64,000 nucleotides of DNA from Owenia fusiformis. Lineage: Eukaryota; Annelida; Polychaeta; Sabellida; Oweniidae. Below are positions 60,889 to 64,000 of this stretch, piece by piece. The stretch lies in NCBI GenBank assembly GCA_903813345.2, contig CAIIXF020000012.1, positions 15,990,020 to 16,054,019 of the forward strand. Reading direction: 5' to 3'. Every line of letters begins with the position of its first letter. Within the stretch, counting starts at the first letter, position 1. The position numbers were made by a program, and so were the translations under genes. The notes under the pieces are model-generated. The model saw only the letters and a program-made list of their open reading frames with translations, made no database searches and had not been told where the DNA came from.

Positions 60889-63505
60889 TGTCTATGGCTT
60901 CCAGATCTATCCCTCTTTGATGATAAATATGGTTTAGAAGTATGGAACTAAGATGTAAAAAATAATTAAAATGGGTTTTAAGGAAGTATCATGTTTTAAA
61001 CAAGTTTAAAATTCGAAGAATTGTACAATATCAGGTCTGAATTTACAAATTTTAGGTAAGACCTTGGATGAGCCGTAGATTTTTTACATCTGTCCCCCTT
61101 TGATGATATTTATGGTTTTGTAGTATGAAACTAAGATGTACAAAATAATTTAGATGGTTTTTAAGAAGGTTTAAGAATTTTAACAAGTTCAAAATTTGAA
61201 GAATTGTACAATATCAGGTCTGAATTTATGAATTTCAGGTAAGACCTTGGATGAGCCTTATATTTTTTACATTTGTCCCTCTTTGATGATATGTATGGTT
61301 TTGTAGTGTGAAACTAATTAGTGAAAAATAATTAAGATTGATTTAAAGAAAGTTTAAGGATTTTAAATGAGTCCAAAATTTGAAGAATTGTACAATATCA
61401 GGTCTGAATTTATGAATTTCAGGTATGACCTTGGATGACCCTTATGTTTTTTAAATCCTTCCCTCTTTGATGGTATTTATGGTTTTATAGTGTGGAACTA
61501 AGATGTAAAATATAATTTAGATGAATTCTAAGAAGGTTTAAGCATTTTTAACTAGTTCAAAATTTGAAGAATTGTACAATATCAGGTCTGAATTTACGAA
61601 TTTCAGGTAAGACCTTGGATGGCTCTTATGTTTTTACATCTGTCACTCTTTGATGATATGTATTGTTTTGTAGTGTGGAACTAAGATGTAAAAATGGTTT
61701 AGATGGTTTTGAAGAGTGTTGAGGGATTTCAATGAGTCCAAAATTTGAAGAATTGTACAATATCAGGTCTGAATTCTTGAATTTCAGGTATGACCTTGGA
61801 CGACCCTTTTGTTTTTTACATCTGTTCCTCTTTGATGATATTTATGGTTTTATAGTGTGAAACTAAGATGTAAAATAGAATTAAGATGAATTTTAAGAGA
61901 TTTAAGGATTTTAACAAGTTCCAAATTTGAAAAAATTGTACAATATCAGGTCTGAATTTACGAATTTCAGGTAAGACCTTGGATGGCTCTTATGTTTTAC
62001 ATTTGTCACTCTTTGATGACGTATTGTTTTGTAAAGTGGAACTAAGATGTTAAAAATGATTAAGATGGTTTTGAAGAGTGTTTAGGGATTTTAATGAGTC
62101 CAAAATTTAAAGAATTATACAATATCTGGTCTGAATTTTCGAATTATAGGTATGACCTTGGACGACTCTTTTATTTTTTACATCTGTCCCTCTTTAATGA
62201 CAGTTATAGTTTTACAGTATGGAACTAAGATGTAAAATATAGTTTAGATGAATTTAAAGAAGGTTTAAGGATTCTAACAAGTTCAAAATTTGAAGAATTG
62301 TACAATATCAGGTCTGAATTTGCAAATTTTAGGTAAGACCTTGGTCCTTGGATGAGCCTTATATTTTTTTTACACCTATCCCTCTTTGATGATATGTATG
62401 GTTTTGTTGTGTGGAACTAAGATGTAAAAAATAATTTAGATCCATTTTAAGAAGGTTTAAGGATTTTAATTTGAAGAATTGTTCAATATCAGGTCTGCAA
62501 TGAATGAATTTCAAGTATAACCTTGGTTAGTGCATATGATTTTAACACCTATCCCCTTTTCATGATATATTTGGTTTTGTTGTGTGGAAATATGTATAAC
62601 ATAATTTACATCGATTTTAACGAAGCTTTACATTTTAGACAAGTTCAAAATCTTGGCGTATTGTACAATATCAAATCTGAAATAAATGAATTTAAAGTAT
62701 AACCTTGCTTGGCCCTTATATTTTTTACATCTATCCTTTTTTGATGATATATATGATTTAGTAGTGTGGAGCTAATATATAAAACATAATCAAGATGGGT
62801 TTTAAAGAAGTTTAAGGTTTTAAATAAGTTCAAATTTTCACAAATTGTACAATATCAGAGCTGATATTAATGAATTTTAGGTATTATGTTTTTTACATCT
62901 ATCCCTTTTTGATGTCATATATGCTTTAGTTGTGTTGAACTAAGATGTAAAACAAAATTTAGACAGGTTTTAAAGAAGTTTAAGGTTTTAAACAAGTTCA
63001 AATTTTGACGAATTGTACAATATCAGAGCTGATATTAATGAATATTGGGTATTTAGGTGAGCCTTATGTTTTTTACATCTATCCCTTTTTGATGACATAT
63101 ATGCTTTAGTAGTGTTGAACTAAGATGTTAAACAAAATTTAGACAGGTTTTAAAGAAGCTTAAGGTTTAAACAATATAAAAAATGGAAAATTGTATAATA
63201 ACAGGTCTGGAATTTATTAATTTTAGGTATAACTGTGAATGGCCCTTATTCGTTTTTTACATATATCTCTCTATGATAACAATTATGGTTTTGTAGTATG
63301 AAACTAAGATGTAAAACATAATTTAGATGGGTTTTAAGGAGGTTTAGGGTTTTAAACCTGTTCAAAACTTGACAAATTGTACAATATCATATCTTCTGAC
63401 ATTAACAAATTTCAGGTATGTATCTCTCTATGATGATATATATGGTTTAGTAGTATGGAACTTAGATGTAAAACATAATTTAAATGGGTTTTAAGGAAGT
63501 TTAAA
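60889..63505 (+). repeat. Divergent satellite, about 14 copies of ~181 bp
   Basis: TTGTACAATATCAGGTCTGA recurs near 61021, 61204, 61388, 61572, 61753, 61936, 62115, 62298, 62479, 62661, 62845, 63013, 63191 and 63378 (spacing 168-187 bp). Each unit continues with TTTCAGGTAAGACCTTGGAT, TACATCTGTCCCTCTTTGAT and GTGTGGAACTAAGATGTAAA. Copies differ clearly, more so to the right, so this is an old array. Confidence 0.9.
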
Positions 63506-63860
63506 GGCAGAATCAGATCTATGGGTGTGATAAAATTACAAGCAACATGTACAATTCATGTACCAATCTATTCCTTACAATCTCAAATTCAATATCTCCA
63601 AAAGGATTCAAGATGTGTTAAAAATTGATGAAGTAATAATGGATTCAAAAAGCAAAAATGGGTGAAAAATGTTTAAATTCTCCCAAAGTAATAAGAATGG
63701 TAGAAATAATACATTATTGTAGAAATCTTTAGTTTTCCTGAAATATAGTGTGCACTTTGGGGATTATTAGCAAATAGACATGAAAAGGAATGACATAAGC
63801 CAGAAATATTCAAAAAGGTCCATGTGCAATATGGCAAGTGATTTTAGACGGTCATATATT

Positions 63861-64000
63861 TCACCATGAGTACTTTCTACACTACAAAACCATACATATC
63901 TTCAAAGAGGGACAAATGTAAACAATATATGGCTCACCAAAGGTCTTACCTGAAATTCGTAAATTCAGACCGGATATTATACAATTTTTCAAATTTTGAA
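63861..64000 (-). repeat. Inverted copy of the 181-bp satellite at the window edge
   Basis: Reads as the reverse complement of one unit (CACTACAAAACCATACATAT, AAAGAGGGACAAATGTAAAC, GGTCTTACCTGAAATTCGTA). The spacer 63506-63860 is unrelated and shows no gene. It suggests a third foldback element with inverted satellite arms, cut by the window end. Confidence 0.8.

Overview
The window reads as AT-rich nuclear DNA of an invertebrate animal, probably marine. It has spliced host genes with GT-AG introns, many small terminal-inverted-repeat (TIR) elements with G/C-run interiors, a (GTCC)n-bearing repeat family, and several minisatellites. The genes alone do not settle the phylum: a mollusc or another lophotrochozoan fits, and a non-vertebrate deuterostome is possible. 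Four host loci are supported. PTRH2 (minus, five exons, complete, 182 aa) and ANAPC7 (plus, only the first four exons found, 113 codons) sit head to head across 211 bp. Two tandem cytochrome P450 paralogues follow on the minus strand (A, about 37.2-47.8 kb; B, about 50.7-58.1 kb), each with six exons and a complete frame (497 and 495 aa).

Layout. 1-372 is a 37-bp minisatellite. 1363-29190 is a 27.8-kb foldback element with long terminal inverted repeats and a perfect 8-bp target duplication (AGCATAAT). Its interior is a tandem repeat whose orientation flips near 2990. Nested in it at 10686-28507 is a second TIR element, flanked by GTTC, whose interior is 12.35 near-identical copies of a 1338-bp unit with no open frame of note. 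29.2-37 kb holds PTRH2 and ANAPC7 plus at least six small TIR elements. 36.7-60 kb holds a tandem segmental duplication carrying the two P450 genes. 60.9-64 kb is a satellite of about 181 bp that reappears in inverted orientation before the window ends.

The P450 pair works as a natural clock. Comparing A with B gives empty sites for a 5.4-kb foldback element (A intron 2), a 602-bp TTAA element (A intron 1), a 1.8-kb (GTCC)n element ending 15 bp from a B splice donor, and a 304-bp element with 9-bp target duplications upstream of B. Two other small elements are shared and so predate the duplication. Both P450s have the heme loop, ExxR and a membrane anchor, but lack the usual acidic residue of the I-helix and the Trp/Arg pair of the C-helix.

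Three themes recur: (i) three unrelated elements built as inverted satellite arms; (ii) tandem micro-duplications that start inside an exon and carry its splice acceptor (P450 exon 3, ANAPC7 exon 4); (iii) two tiny perfect palindromes (31 and 21 bp, same half-sequence), each between perfect 7-bp direct repeats, which look like minimal transposition products. All coordinates were read by eye; no alignment or search was run.
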